This document shows, piece after piece, positions 1-8,661 of a stretch of 64,000 bases of DNA. Each line of letters starts with the position of its first letter. Position 1 is the stretch's first letter. Both the position numbers and the translations under genes were made by a program. This DNA comes from Comamonas serinivorans (GTDB lineage: Bacteria; Pseudomonadota; Gammaproteobacteria; Burkholderiales; Burkholderiaceae_C), in contig NZ_CP021455.1 in assembly GCF_002158865.1 (NCBI RefSeq), forward strand, positions 3,534,001 to 3,598,000, in the 5' to 3' direction. The notes under the pieces were generated by a model. That model worked only from the letters and a program-made list of their open reading frames with translations. It did no database searches and was not told the DNA's origin.

Positions 1-164
1 GCCAGTTCGGCCATCCGATCCAGCGCTGCCCGTTTTTAGGCGCAGCACACGAACAGCCGCGGCGCTGGCCGTCGCCACGCGCTGGAGGCCAGCCAACTCA
101 CCACAACCTGTCACCCAGGAACAGCCCCCTGGATCGAGCCGGCGAGCCCGCAACCGGCGCGCCG

Positions 165-527
165 TCAGCCCACGCCCCAGGTCTCGCGCAAGGCCTGTGC
201 GAAGGCTTCGCTGCCGGTGAGGGTGAGCACCAGCGTGGTCCGCCCGTCGCTGGCGGCGTCCACGGCCAGGGTGCCATTGTGGGCGTCGCCCCGGATGGCC
301 AAGGGCTGACCGGCATCGTCCTGCGCCTGCAGGTCGACATCCCACGTGCCGCCTTCGTCCAACGGCAGTGCCGGTCCGAACTGGCTGTGCGCCCAGCGCA
401 GCAGGGCTTGCACCTCGGCCAGCCACTGCGTGACGTGTTCGACGCGCACGCAGGCCATGGCGTCCCAGGTGGTCACGCCGTCGGCGCCGTCGCAGGTGTC
501 GAAGTCGAGGTAATGCAGGTCCGGCAT
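165..527 (-). CDS. hypothetical protein, 120 aa
   Basis: Small acidic protein of about 120 residues that I do not recognise. The frame stays open upstream to an ATG at 554, but that codon lies inside the palindromic repeat at 544-595; the ATG at 527 (MPDLHYLDFD) is the likelier start. There is no signal peptide or membrane segment. The sequence is rich in Asp, Ala and Thr with aromatic residues near the N-terminus (WDAMACVRVEHVTQWLAEV), as in a small soluble globular protein. It stands alone, with no obvious operon partner. Codon use fits the GC-rich neighbours, which supports coding, but the function is unknown. Confidence 0.6.
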   Translation of the reverse strand: MPDLHYLDFDTCDGADGVTTWDAMACVRVEHVTQWLAEVQALLRWAHSQFGPALPLDEGGTWDVDLQAQDDAGQPLAIRGDAHNGTLAVDAASDGRTTLVLTLTGSEAFAQALRETWGVG

Positions 528-543
528 GTCACATCGATGCAAA

Positions 544-595
544 GGGGTATGCATCCATCTCCGTTATTAATTCAACGGCAATGGCTGCATACTGC
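544..595. repeat. 52-bp palindromic repeat, copy 1
   Basis: Outer arms GGGGTATGCA and TGCATACTGC, inner arms CCGTT and AACGG. It lies just upstream of the 120-aa gene and could overlap its promoter or leader. One of 22 copies of the family in this window. Confidence 0.9.
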
Positions 596-645
596 TCAAA
601 TCATTGACCCATGACACAACTGGCCTGCCGGGCCTGCTGGCCACC

Positions 646-1170
646 TCAAGCCGCGGCCTGCGTCACCGGGCCCGCGGGCTGCCCCGTCCAGCGGACGAGG
701 TCATCCACGGTGAGCCGGAACACCGCATGCGGATGCCCGGCCGCGGCCCAGATGGTGTCAAAGCGCGCCAATTGCTCGTCGACCAGCACGACCAGTGGCG
801 CAGCGCCTTCGGGGGCCGCAGCAGGCTGGTGGGCCACGGGCGCCACGCCGCCGATCGAAAAGCCCGTGGCGGCCTTCACGAACGCGGCGTCGGCGCGGCC
901 GATGGGACCGACCCGTGCCGCCACCTGGGCCTCGTCCACGCGCAAGTCGCCCGAGGTAACGACGAGCACAGCCGCGTCGTCGGCCTGGCGCCTGAAGATG
1001 ATGCTTTTCGCAATCTGGCCCAGCTGCACACCCAAGGCGTCGGCAGCCTGCTGCGCCGTGCGCGCCGCGCCGTTCAGCATCTGCGGTAGATCGGCATGGC
1101 CACGCTCAGCGAGCCAACGCGCCACGCGCTGCACGCCATCGGGAAGGGGAAGGAGTTCTGCACCACACAT
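646..1170 (-). CDS. YbaK/ProX-family aminoacyl-tRNA deacylase
   Basis: 174-residue single-domain protein of the YbaK/EbsC family, cytosolic enzymes that hydrolyse mischarged tRNAs such as Cys-tRNA(Pro) or Ala-tRNA(Pro). The family lysine is seen at K55 in AKSIIFR, followed by the hydrophobic strand VLVVTSGD and the family loop TGFSIGGVAPVAH (102-114), the counterpart of the TGY..GG.sP segment in YbaK. Length is normal for a free-standing deacylase. It runs in the same direction as the pseudouridine synthase gene just upstream, 32 bp away, so the two may be co-transcribed. The family call is secure; the tRNA specificity cannot be read from sequence. Confidence 0.85.
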   Translation of the reverse strand: MCGAELLPLPDGVQRVARWLAERGHADLPQMLNGAARTAQQAADALGVQLGQIAKSIIFRRQADDAAVLVVTSGDLRVDEAQVAARVGPIGRADAAFVKAATGFSIGGVAPVAHQPAAAPEGAAPLVVLVDEQLARFDTIWAAAGHPHAVFRLTVDDLVRWTGQPAGPVTQAAA

Positions 1171-1202
1171 GCCCGCGATGCTAACGGCTGCGGCGCACGC
1201 CC

Positions 1203-1952
1203 TCAGCCCTGGCCATCGAGCGCCGCCAGATCAGCGGGCCTCAGCCAGCGCCAGTGCCCCGGTGCCAAGGCCTCGTCCAGCTTCAGCTGACCGATCTGCG
1301 AGCGGTGCAGCCCTTCAACCCGGTTGCCGGCAGCCGCCACCATGCGCTTGACCTGGTGGTACTTGCCTTGCAGCAGGGTGAGCCGCAGGTGCTGCGGCGC
1401 CACGAGCTCGGCCGCATGGGCCGCCAGGGTCTCGCGCTCATCCACCAACTGCACCCCGGCCAGCAGCGCCTGGCACAAGGCCGGTGTAGCGGCGTGCTTG
1501 AGGCTGACCTCGTACACCTTGGGCTGCTTGCGTTTGGGCGAACTCATGCGGTGGATGAAGGTGCCATCGTCGGACAGCAGCAACAGGCCGGTGGTGTCCT
1601 GGTCCAGGCGCCCCACCGCCTGCACGCCCGGCGCCGAGCCCTTGACCGGGCGCTGGCGCAGCGGTGCTGGCAACAAGGTGTAGACGCTGGGCCAGGCCGA
1701 CGGCTTTTGCGAGCACTCGGTGCCCTCAGGCTTGTGCAGCATCAGGTAGGCCTTGGCCTGGTACGGCCACGCCTCACCATCCAGTTCGAACTGCAGGCCA
1801 TCCAGCGCCAAGGGCTGGCCGGCGTCGGCCACGACCCGGCCTTGCACCCGCAGGCTGCCGCGCTGGATGAGGCCCGCGCAGACGCGCCGGGTGCCAAAGC
1901 CCTGGGAATACAGCATGTCCTCGGCGGACAACATCTGGGCGGGACGGTTCAT
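1203..1952 (-). CDS. rsuA: RsuA/RluB-family rRNA pseudouridine synthase
   Basis: 249 residues from the ATG at 1952; an upstream in-frame ATG at 1973 would add seven residues. An N-terminal S4-like RNA-binding region (about 10-60) precedes the catalytic domain. The signature GRLDQDTTGLLLLSDDG (114-130) contains the catalytic Asp117, and KRKQPKVYEV and GKYHQVKRM are the other conserved blocks of the RsuA/RluB/RluE/RluF branch. It isomerises a uridine in rRNA, by analogy U516 of 16S rRNA for RsuA. The branch is certain; the exact target is inferred from length and the compact S4 domain. Confidence 0.85.
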   Translation of the reverse strand: MNRPAQMLSAEDMLYSQGFGTRRVCAGLIQRGSLRVQGRVVADAGQPLALDGLQFELDGEAWPYQAKAYLMLHKPEGTECSQKPSAWPSVYTLLPAPLRQRPVKGSAPGVQAVGRLDQDTTGLLLLSDDGTFIHRMSSPKRKQPKVYEVSLKHAATPALCQALLAGVQLVDERETLAAHAAELVAPQHLRLTLLQGKYHQVKRMVAAAGNRVEGLHRSQIGQLKLDEALAPGHWRWLRPADLAALDGQG

Positions 1953-2113
1953 GTGGGACGCCTTTCCAAGCAAAGGCCCTCACCGGCCAAGACCCGAGGA
2001 AGTGAGCATGAATGCACGGACAATTACATCTACTTTCGCGAAAATACACAAAACCACAGTTTGAGAGCCCGTCCGGAAACGGGCGCACGCCATGTCGCCA
2101 ACGAGTCCGAGCC

Positions 2114-2827
2114 ATGTCAGGTGAATCCCTTCTGTTGGCCATGCTGCTGGGTGTGGCCGGTCTGGCGGCGGGCGCGGCGCTGAACCATGTGCTGGCCCGC
2201 AAGCGGCAAGCCCGCGAGACCCCGGACACGCCGTCCGCCCCATCCCTGCCCGAGCACTGGCCGCTGCAACCCCGCGCGGTGGTCAGCCACAACGAATCCA
2301 TCATCTGGCGCTGGCTGCGCGCGAGCTTTCCGCAGCACCGCGTGCTCGTCAAGCTGCCATTTTCGCGCTTCACGTCGCCCACCGACGTGCAGGTCGCCCG
2401 CACGCACTACCACGTGCTCAACGGCTTGTACGCCACCTTCACCATTGCCGACCGCAACGGCCAGGTGCACGGCTGCATCGACCTGGTGGGCAACAACCAG
2501 GCCATGAGCAGTGCCCAGCATGTCAAGCAAGGCATCCTGGCCGATCTCGGCATCGCCTACGAGATCATCCAGGGCACGGCCCTGCCCTCGGCGGCCGCCA
2601 TCCGCGTGGCCATCCTGAACCACCAGGACAGCGACGAGGCCGACGTCACCCAGCGCGCACCGCTTCAAGACGAGGCCGAACACCAGTTGCAGGATGCGCG
2701 CTCGCACCTGCTGCGCCTGCTCGATCGCCAACGCGATCGCCGCGCCGACTTCCGCCCGTCCGAGCTGGGCGACCTGTCGGACCTGAAGGATCAGGACCCG
2801 CCCACCAGCGTCTGGCAACAGCCGTGA
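2114..2827 (+). CDS. membrane-anchored DUF2726-like protein
   Basis: 237 residues from the ATG at 2114; an earlier in-frame ATG at 2012 would add an unlikely N-terminus. A single membrane segment spans about residues 6-26 (LLLAMLLGVAGLAAGAALNHVLA), followed by a basic stretch and a cytosolic domain. The run SHNESIIWRWLRASFPQHRVLVKLPFSRF resembles the start of DUF2726, a restriction-endonuclease-like fold that usually begins with an E..fy..L core; this assignment is from recognition only. The C-terminus is charged (LLDRQRDRRADFRP) and probably helical. It ends 180 bp before grxD. Role unknown. Confidence 0.7.
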   Translation: MSGESLLLAMLLGVAGLAAGAALNHVLARKRQARETPDTPSAPSLPEHWPLQPRAVVSHNESIIWRWLRASFPQHRVLVKLPFSRFTSPTDVQVARTHYHVLNGLYATFTIADRNGQVHGCIDLVGNNQAMSSAQHVKQGILADLGIAYEIIQGTALPSAAAIRVAILNHQDSDEADVTQRAPLQDEAEHQLQDARSHLLRLLDRQRDRRADFRPSELGDLSDLKDQDPPTSVWQQP

Positions 2828-3007
2828 TCGGCTGCGGCGCCGCGGCCGATGCGTTGCAGCGCCAGGCCACGACCAGCGCAGACCGGCGCCCACCTCGTCT
2901 GCGCGGGCCCGCTTCTTCCCTGCGCCGAGCAACCCGGCTGCACCAGTGAAATAATTGCGGCTGAAGCGCCCACCGGGGCGCACCACATTTTCGGCAAGGA
3001 GTGCCCA

Positions 3008-3322
3008 GTGAGTGCCCAACAACGCATTGACGACCTCGTCAAAGGCAACGACATCGTGCTGTTCATGAAAGGCAGCGCCAGCTTCCCCATGTGCGGTTTT
3101 TCCGGCCGTGCCGTGCAGATCCTCAAGGCCTGCGGCGTGGACACGCGTGGTTTGGCCACGGTGAACGTGCTGGAGGACCCCGAAGTCCGCCAAGGCATCA
3201 AGGAGTACAGCAACTGGCCCACGATCCCGCAGCTCTACGTCAAGGGCGAGTTCGTGGGGGGCTCGGACATCATGATGGAGATGTACGAATCGGGCGAGCT
3301 GCAAAAACTCATCAACGGTTGA
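3008..3322 (+). CDS. grxD: monothiol glutaredoxin, Grx4/GrxD family
   Basis: 104 residues with a GTG start at 3008, chosen because AAGGAG lies 7-12 bases upstream and the protein then begins at the family's usual point (SAQQRIDDLV). The monothiol active site CGFS is at 29-32, preceded by VLFMKGSASFP and followed by the cis-Pro block WPTIPQLYVKGEFVGGSDI. Proteins of this class bind a [2Fe-2S] cluster with glutathione and hand it on in iron-sulfur protein assembly and iron regulation. Length is exactly typical. A palindromic repeat and a strong terminator follow the stop, so it is probably monocistronic. Confidence 0.95.
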   Translation: MSAQQRIDDLVKGNDIVLFMKGSASFPMCGFSGRAVQILKACGVDTRGLATVNVLEDPEVRQGIKEYSNWPTIPQLYVKGEFVGGSDIMMEMYESGELQKLING

Positions 3323-3341
3323 TTGAATTAATGCGATCACA

Positions 3342-3393
3342 GGAGTATCCAGCCATTCCCGTTCATTGATGAACGGAAACAGCGCCATACTCC
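3342..3393. repeat. 52-bp palindromic repeat, copy 2
   Basis: Outer arms GGAGTAT and ATACTCC, inner arms CCGTT and AACGG. It begins 19 bp after the grxD stop and ends directly before an intrinsic terminator. Confidence 0.92.
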
Positions 3394-3394
3394 C

Positions 3395-3430
3395 ATGAAA
3401 AAAGCGACCCTGAGGGTCGCTTTTTTCATG
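3395..3430. terminator. bidirectional intrinsic terminator
   Basis: Stem GCGACCC / GGGTCGC with a tight loop, flanked by six A on one side and six T on the other, so it can stop transcription in both directions. It closes grxD. The following 290 bp, up to the sppA stop at 3722, hold no gene I can recognise. Confidence 0.9.
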
Positions 3431-3721
3431 GGCAGCCCCCGAGAGGGAGCAGGCCTTGGCTTTGCGAGGGTCGGATGCAGTGCGTGCTGGCCCTTGCTTC
3501 CCTGACGCGGACCCCTGGCATGTCCGGGTACCGCAGCGTCTGTCGGCAGGCCTGCAATCGGCTGAAAGCCGAGCAGCCCATCCGGTCTGATGAGCCTGGT
3601 GTCGCCCGCCGAGCTGGATGCCCCGCCCTCACCCACCGCACAGCCTGCAACCCGTGAGGCCAGCAGCGAGACCGCTTCGCCAAAAAGCACCCCTCCAGGG
3701 TGAACAGCGACGAGGCTGCGC

Positions 3722-4729
3722 TCAGCGCAGGTCCACACCGCCCGTCTGCTGCACGGCCTGCACGGCGCCCGCACCCACCGCCATGCCAAAGCGCTTGGCC
3801 AGGCGATCGATGGGGTTGGGTTGCGTGCTGTAGTCCACCAGCTTCTCGGCCTTGACCACGTCGCGCGCCACGGCACGCAGGTCCTTGAGCTCATCCACCA
3901 GGCCCAGGGTCTTGGCTTGCTCACCGGTCCAGAACAAGCCGGAGAAAGTCTCCGGCGTCTCCTTCAGCCGGTCACCGCGGCCCTGGCGCACCACGCGGAT
4001 GAACTGCTGGTGAATCTGCGCCAGCATCGCCTTGGCCTTGGCCATGTCCTCTGGCGTCTGCGGGCTGAAAGGATCCAGAAAGCCCTTGTTCTCGCCGGCG
4101 GTGATCAGCCGGCGCTCCACGCCCACCTTGTCCATCAGGCCCGTGAAGCCAAAGCCGTTCATCAGCACACCAATGCTGCCCACGATGCTGGCCTTGTCGG
4201 CATAGACCTGATCGGCAGCCGACGCGATGTAGTACGCCGCCGAGGCCCCGGTGTCCTCGATGACGGCATAGATGGGCTTCTTGTGCTCGGCGCGCAAGCG
4301 ACGCACCTCGTCGTACACCATGCCAGCCTGCACCGGGCTGCCGCCAGGCGAGTCGATGCGCAGCACCAGCGCCTGGACGTTGTCCTCCTTCAACGCGCGC
4401 CGCATGGCCTTGTTGATGTCGTCGGCGTTCGCCTCCTTGTCGGCTGCAATCGCCCCTTTGATGTCCACCACGGCCGTGTGCGGACCGGCGACCGCATCGT
4501 CGGCCTTGCCGGCCAGCCCTTTGCCGCTCACGCCCAGGTACAGCACCCACAGGTAACCCGCCAGCAAGGCCACCATCAGCAGGCGAAGGAACACCTTCCA
4601 GCGCCGCGTGGCCCGCTGTTCCTTCATGTTGGCCAGCACCAGTTTTTCAATGGTCGCGCGCTCCCAGCTCACCCCCGCGGGCCCTGTGGCGGACGAGCTG
4701 GGCGGCAGCATGGTGGGTTCTGTGGACAT
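3722..4729 (-). CDS. sppA: signal peptide peptidase SppA-like, S49 family
   Basis: 335 residues from the ATG at 4729, preceded by AGAGAG; an upstream ATG at 4747 would add six residues. One N-terminal membrane anchor (about 46-66) leads to a periplasmic S49 serine protease domain with RIDSPGGSP (124-132), the nucleophile block GASAAYYIA (Ser163) and GSIGV. K215 in ENKGFLDPF is the probable general base, 52 residues after the serine as in the Bacillus enzyme. It degrades cleaved signal peptides and membrane fragments. It is the short form, about half the length of E. coli SppA. It is the last gene of a HAD-Rieske-SppA run. Confidence 0.92.
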   Translation of the reverse strand: MSTEPTMLPPSSSATGPAGVSWERATIEKLVLANMKEQRATRRWKVFLRLLMVALLAGYLWVLYLGVSGKGLAGKADDAVAGPHTAVVDIKGAIAADKEANADDINKAMRRALKEDNVQALVLRIDSPGGSPVQAGMVYDEVRRLRAEHKKPIYAVIEDTGASAAYYIASAADQVYADKASIVGSIGVLMNGFGFTGLMDKVGVERRLITAGENKGFLDPFSPQTPEDMAKAKAMLAQIHQQFIRVVRQGRGDRLKETPETFSGLFWTGEQAKTLGLVDELKDLRAVARDVVKAEKLVDYSTQPNPIDRLAKRFGMAVGAGAVQAVQQTGGVDLR

Positions 4730-4796
4730 GGGACTCTCTTTGAACAATCGGTGGATGGAGGAGGCGTGTGGACGCAGCCTGCCAATGGATAATCAG

Positions 4797-4848
4797 GCAG
4801 TATGCCCTAGGCTCCGATTTACATTAATCGAGCATGGGCACATACCCC
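4797..4848. repeat. 52-bp palindromic repeat, copy 3
   Basis: Outer arms GCAGTATG and CATACCCC; the inner arms have drifted together to CCGAT and ATCGA. It sits 7 bp after the stop of the Rieske gene and ahead of sppA. Confidence 0.85.
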
Positions 4849-4855
4849 TGCAGAA

Positions 4856-5224
4856 TCAGTCGAAATTCACAGCCTGCAGGTCGGCCGTCGGCGTCCAGCA
4901 CACGCGGCCATGGGCCTCGTGCAGATCCAGCCTCACCAGGTTGCTGCTGCACGGCCCGCCCGCGCAGGCGCCGGTGTCCGGCGCATAGGCCGCGCCATGC
5001 GTGGCACACAGCAGCCACTGGCCGGTGTCGTCGAAAAAGCGGTTGGGCTGGTAGTCCATTTCCATGGCCACGTGGGTGCAGCGGTTCAGGTAGGCGAACA
5101 CCCTGCCCTCGAAGCGCACGGCGAAGGCCCGGCAAGACTCGCCCCGATACACCACGTCGAACGACACGGCCAAGCCGCCTTCTGCCAGCTCCTCGCTGGC
5201 GCACACATCAATCGGTTCTGACAT
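4856..5224 (-). CDS. Rieske [2Fe-2S] domain protein
   Basis: 122 residues from the ATG at 5224; an ATG at 5242 is an alternative. The protein is a single Rieske domain with cluster ligands C49-T-H51 (NRCTHVAME) and C73-x2-H76 (LLCATHGAAY), followed by GACAGGPC. Two further cysteines (C87, C92) lie just after the second ligand pair. There is no signal peptide, so it acts as a cytosolic ferredoxin-like electron carrier or an oxygenase accessory. It lies 54 bp downstream of the HAD gene in the conserved order HAD-Rieske-sppA. The redox partner is unknown. Confidence 0.9.
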   Translation of the reverse strand: MSEPIDVCASEELAEGGLAVSFDVVYRGESCRAFAVRFEGRVFAYLNRCTHVAMEMDYQPNRFFDDTGQWLLCATHGAAYAPDTGACAGGPCSSNLVRLDLHEAHGRVCWTPTADLQAVNFD

Positions 5225-5278
5225 GCCTGGACGATAACGCATTGCCGAGGCGCCCCAACCGCCTGCCGCTGCGCCGCG

Positions 5279-5950
5279 TCAAGCGTGGGTGATCAGCCAA
5301 TCGGCCAACGCATGCGAATCGCGGGCGATGAAACGCGGCTCGAAGGGCTTGAACTCGGCCGGGTCATGGGCGCCATACGACACGGCCACGCAATCACAGC
5401 CCGCATTGCGGGCCATCTGCAGGTCGTGCGTGGTGTCCCCCACCATCAACGTGCGTTCGGGTTCCACGCCGAACTCGCGCATGAGTTCGTGCAACATGCG
5501 CGGATGAGGCTTGCCCGCGGTCTCATCGGCCGTGCGCGACCCGTCGAACACCCCCTGAAACTGCGGCGCCTCCAGCACGCGATTCAGGCCGGCCCGGCTT
5601 TTGCCCGTGGCCACGGTGAGCCAGTGGTGCTTGGCGCGCAGGCTGGCCAGCATGGGCAACACGCCGTCGAACAGCTCGATGTCGTCATGGTGCGCCAGGT
5701 ACTCGTCGCGGTAGAACGCATTCAGCTCGGGATAGCGCTCGGGCGGCACGTCCGGCGCCGCATGGGCGAGCGCCGCCGGCAGCGCCATGCCAATCACCCA
5801 TGCTGCCGCCTGCGCCGTGGGGCGCTGACCACCCACGGCCACCACGGCGTTCTGGATGCAACGCGTGATCAAGCCCGTGGAGTTGTACAAGGTGCCATCC
5901 CAGTCGAAGGCAATCAGGTCATAGCGCTGGGGACGCGAGGCAATGGTCAT
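5279..5950 (-). CDS. HAD-superfamily phosphatase, phosphoglycolate phosphatase-like
   Basis: 223 residues from the ATG at 5950; the open frame extends to 6082 but that extension does not look coding. HAD motif I is FDWDGTLYNS (Asp16 nucleophile, Asp18 acid/base), motif II is VATGKSRAGL, a conserved Lys lies in AGKPHPRML, and motif IV is MVGDTTHDLQMARNAG. The helical cap between motifs I and II fits the Gph subfamily. It is the first gene of the run leading to the Rieske protein and sppA. In many Burkholderiales rluC precedes this run; here tRNA genes lie upstream instead. The substrate is not certain. Confidence 0.88.
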   Translation of the reverse strand: MTIASRPQRYDLIAFDWDGTLYNSTGLITRCIQNAVVAVGGQRPTAQAAAWVIGMALPAALAHAAPDVPPERYPELNAFYRDEYLAHHDDIELFDGVLPMLASLRAKHHWLTVATGKSRAGLNRVLEAPQFQGVFDGSRTADETAGKPHPRMLHELMREFGVEPERTLMVGDTTHDLQMARNAGCDCVAVSYGAHDPAEFKPFEPRFIARDSHALADWLITHA

Positions 5951-6286
5951 GGACGTGGGGTCTGGCTGCAAAACCGCGCATTGTGCCCGCGTCCGCGCAG
6001 GTCCGCTGACGCCACTCGTGCGCGGCCGATCACTTGGCCGCGTGGGTGATCGCGCGTTGCTTGAGTTGGCCACGTGCAGCACTCAGCACGACGGCCCTTG
6101 CGATGGCCAGCAAGCCGCCATGCCCGTTGACCGCCGGTAGCCCCGGCTGATCTGAGCCTGTTGTAGCCAGACGAGCATGCGGAACGCACCGGCGTCGGCG
6201 CGCCATTCGGACCCTGGACCGCATCGCGACCCGGTGAATGTCCCTGCGCCCGATGCCGCAAGGAGCTCTGGACCCGACGGTTGAGC
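5951..6286. other. gene-free gap between HAD gene and tRNA array
   Basis: Short open frames here lack convincing starts and any recognisable domain. The region separates the HAD gene, which reads away from it, from the terminator of the tRNA array. Nothing else was seen. Confidence 0.5.
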
Positions 6287-6324
6287 AAAAGAAAACGGAC
6301 TGCACCCGAATGGATGCAGTCCGT
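6287..6324 (-). terminator. intrinsic terminator of the tRNA array
   Basis: On the minus strand a perfect 10-bp stem (ACGGACTGCA / TGCAGTCCGT) is followed by TTTTCTTTT. It lies 7 bp beyond the last tRNA-Asp and should end the six-gene tRNA transcript. Confidence 0.9.
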
Positions 6325-6330
6325 GAAGAC

Positions 6331-6407
6331 TGGCGGAGTGGACGGGACTCGAACCCGCGACCCCCGGCGTGACAGGCCGGTATTCTAACCAACTGAACTA
6401 CCACTCC
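6331..6407 (-). tRNA. tRNA-Asp (GTC), copy 1
   Basis: 77 nt with encoded CCA. Acceptor stem GGAGTGG/CCACTCC, anticodon loop CTGTCAC giving GTC, and intact T-arm GGTTCGAGTCC. Identical to the second copy at 6708-6784. Confidence 0.97.
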
Positions 6408-6465
6408 TGGTAGGAAGCTTTTGCGACCAATCGGCAAACCGACTGACCACCAAGCGCCTCAAACT

Positions 6466-6541
6466 TGGCGACCCTACGGGGATTCGAACCCCGGTACTCA
6501 CCGTGAAAGGGTGATGTCCTAGGCCTCTAGACGATAGGGTC
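6466..6541 (-). tRNA. tRNA-Glu (TTC), copy 1
   Basis: 76 nt with encoded CCA. Anticodon loop CTTTCAC gives TTC. The acceptor stem GACCCTA/TAGGGTC is fully paired and differs from the second copy. Confidence 0.97.
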
Positions 6542-6581
6542 AATTCCTAGAACCCGATGGCTCGTTGCCGAACCATCTTGT

Positions 6582-6657
<76 letters not shown>

Positions 6658-6707
6658 TTTTGACCTTTCGGTCAGCTGCATGCCTTGTGGGCATGCAGCC
6701 TGGAAAC

Positions 6708-6784
6708 TGGCGGAGTGGACGGGACTCGAACCCGCGACCCCCGGCGTGACAGGCCGGTATTCTAACCAACTGAACTACCACTCC
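6708..6784 (-). tRNA. tRNA-Asp (GTC), copy 2
   Basis: 77 nt, same sequence as copy 1. It is the last gene of the second (promoter-proximal) Ala-Glu-Asp triplet in transcription order. Confidence 0.97.
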
Positions 6785-6843
6785 TGGCAGGAAGCTTTGC
6801 GCAACCGGTTGACTCTTCAACCAGCCACCAAGTGCTTCAAACT

Positions 6844-6919
6844 TGGTGATCCCACGGGGATTCGAACCCCGGTACTCACCGTGAAAGGGTGATGTCCTAG
6901 GCCTCTAGACGATGGGACC
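6844..6919 (-). tRNA. tRNA-Glu (TTC), copy 2
   Basis: 76 nt with encoded CCA. Body and anticodon match copy 1, but the acceptor stem is GGTCCCA/TGGGATC, including a G-T wobble, and the discriminator is A instead of G. Both copies fold normally. Confidence 0.96.
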
Positions 6920-6972
6920 AAAACCTAAGAACTTCCGTTCAAATTGTCAGAGCGATTTTCATCGTTCTGTGT

Positions 6973-7048
<76 letters not shown>

Positions 7049-7110
7049 AACAAGCCTCATCAGACTTCGCCTCACGCATTGCTTTGTGTTCGTCATCTGC
7101 TGAGCCTCGA

Positions 7111-7140
7111 ATTATAGGCAGGTTTTCAGCGTTTTTGCAA
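7111..7140 (-). promoter_or_regulatory. sigma70 promoter of the tRNA array
   Basis: On the minus strand a -35 box TTGCAA (7135-7140), an 18-bp spacer and a perfect -10 box TATAAT (7111-7116). It overlaps the last codons of gltX and points into the six tRNA genes. Confidence 0.85.
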
Positions 7141-8544
7141 ACGAGCCAAAATTTTTTCTTTTCCGAGCAATTCGAGCACCGCATCGACCGACGGCGTGTG
7201 CGCCGTACCCAGGGTCAACACCCGCACCGGCATGGCCAATTGGGGCATCTTCACGCCCTGTTCTTTCAGCACCGCCTTGATGGTTGCCGCGATCGCGTCC
7301 TTGCTCCAATCACCCAGGCCGTCGATGGCGGCGGCAAAGGCGTCCAGGACAGGCTGGGCTTCGGCGGTGAGGTGCTTGGCCTCATCGTCGGCGTTGCGCA
7401 CCACGGCATCTGTGTAGAACAGGCGCACCCAGTTGGCCAGGTCCACCAGGGTTTCGCAGCGGTCCTTGAACAAAGCCACGATGCGCACCAGGCGATCGTC
7501 GGCGTTCAGCTGTGCTTCGCTCACGCCCGCCTGGATGACGAAGGGGGTCACGAGCCGGGCCAGCTCGGCGTCGGCCAGCGCCTTGATGTGCTGGGCATTG
7601 ACCCAGCGCATCTTGGCTTCGTCGAAGCGGCCGGCGCTGCTGCCCAGGTGATCGAGGTCGAACCACTCGATGAACTGCTCGCGCGAGAACAACTCGTCGT
7701 CGCCATGGCTCCAGCCCAGGCGGGCCAGGTAGTTGACCACGGCATCGGCCAGGAAGCCGTCGTCGCGGTATTGGGTGACGGCCTTGGCGCCGCGGCGCTT
7801 GCTCATCTTCTCGCCCTGCTCGTTCAGCACGGTGGGCAGGTGGGCAAAGACCGGGATCGAGGCGCCCAGGGCTTCGAAGATGTGGATCTGGCGCGGCGTG
7901 TTGTTGACGTGGTCGTCACCGCGGATGACGTGGGTGATGCCCATGTCCATGTCGTCGACGCACACGCAGAAGTTGTAGGTCGGCGTGCCATCGGGCCGCG
8001 CAATGACCAGGTCATCCAGCTCGCTGTTCTGAAACTCGACGCGGCCCTTGCACTTGTCGTCCCAGGCCACCACGCCGGTCTGCGGCGTCTTGAAGCGCAG
8101 CACCGGCTGCACGCCTGTGGGCACGGGCGGCAGCACCTTGCCCGGCTCGGGCCGCCAGGTGCCGTCGTATCGCGGGTTTTCCTTGTTCGCCATCTGCCGC
8201 TCACGCAGCGCGTCCAGCTCTTCCTGGCTCATGTAGCACGGGTACACCAGGCCCTTGGCCTGCAGCTCGGCCAGCACCGCTTTGTAGCGGTCCATGCGCT
8301 GCATTTGGTAAAACGGGCCTTCGTCGATGTCCAGCGCCAGCCACTTCATGCCTTCCAGGATGACGTCCACGGCTTCCTGCGAGGAGCGTTCCAGGTCGGT
8401 GTCCTCGATGCGCAGGATGAAGTCGCCCTGCTCATGGCGGGCAAAGGCCCAGGGGTACAGCGCCGAGCGGATGTTGCCCAGGTGGATGAAGCCGGTCGGC
8501 GAAGGCGCAAACCGCGTGCGCACGCGTGTGGTGGTGTTGGACAT
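7126..8544 (-). CDS. gltX: glutamyl-tRNA synthetase
   Basis: 472 residues from the ATG at 8544. Upstream open frame runs through a palindromic repeat, and MSNTTTRVRTRFAPSPTG is the expected N-terminus. It charges tRNA-Glu with glutamate. The class I signature is HLGN (21-24) in SPTGFIHLGNIRSA, and the second is GEKMSKRRGA. The Rossmann core and C-terminal anticodon-binding domain are complete and of normal bacterial length. It is immediately upstream of the tRNA array that contains two copies of its own substrate tRNA. It is separated from metZ by palindrome copy 4. Confidence 0.97.
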   Translation of the reverse strand: MSNTTTRVRTRFAPSPTGFIHLGNIRSALYPWAFARHEQGDFILRIEDTDLERSSQEAVDVILEGMKWLALDIDEGPFYQMQRMDRYKAVLAELQAKGLVYPCYMSQEELDALRERQMANKENPRYDGTWRPEPGKVLPPVPTGVQPVLRFKTPQTGVVAWDDKCKGRVEFQNSELDDLVIARPDGTPTYNFCVCVDDMDMGITHVIRGDDHVNNTPRQIHIFEALGASIPVFAHLPTVLNEQGEKMSKRRGAKAVTQYRDDGFLADAVVNYLARLGWSHGDDELFSREQFIEWFDLDHLGSSAGRFDEAKMRWVNAQHIKALADAELARLVTPFVIQAGVSEAQLNADDRLVRIVALFKDRCETLVDLANWVRLFYTDAVVRNADDEAKHLTAEAQPVLDAFAAAIDGLGDWSKDAIAATIKAVLKEQGVKMPQLAMPVRVLTLGTAHTPSVDAVLELLGKEKILARLQKR

Positions 8545-8557
8545 GGTGTTCTTTGAA

Positions 8558-8609
8558 GGAGTATGAGCCTGTTGCCGTTCATCAATCAACGGCAGCTGCA
8601 CCATACTCC
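8558..8609. repeat. 52-bp palindromic repeat, copy 4
   Basis: Outer arms GGAGTATG and CATACTCC, inner arms CCGTT and AACGG. It lies 13 bp upstream of the gltX ATG and 52 bp beyond the metZ stop, so it would be in the gltX leader or the metZ 3' end. Confidence 0.93.
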
Positions 8610-8661
8610 TCGCATCAATGGCAATGGATGAAAAGGTTGGCTTGACCGGGCACGCGCCCGA

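Noticed and set aside
6674..6698. Hairpin GCTGCATGCC / GGCATGCAGC between the two tRNA triplets as a terminator
   Set aside because: No T-run follows on the tRNA strand. It more likely serves in processing, or is a spacer left by duplication.
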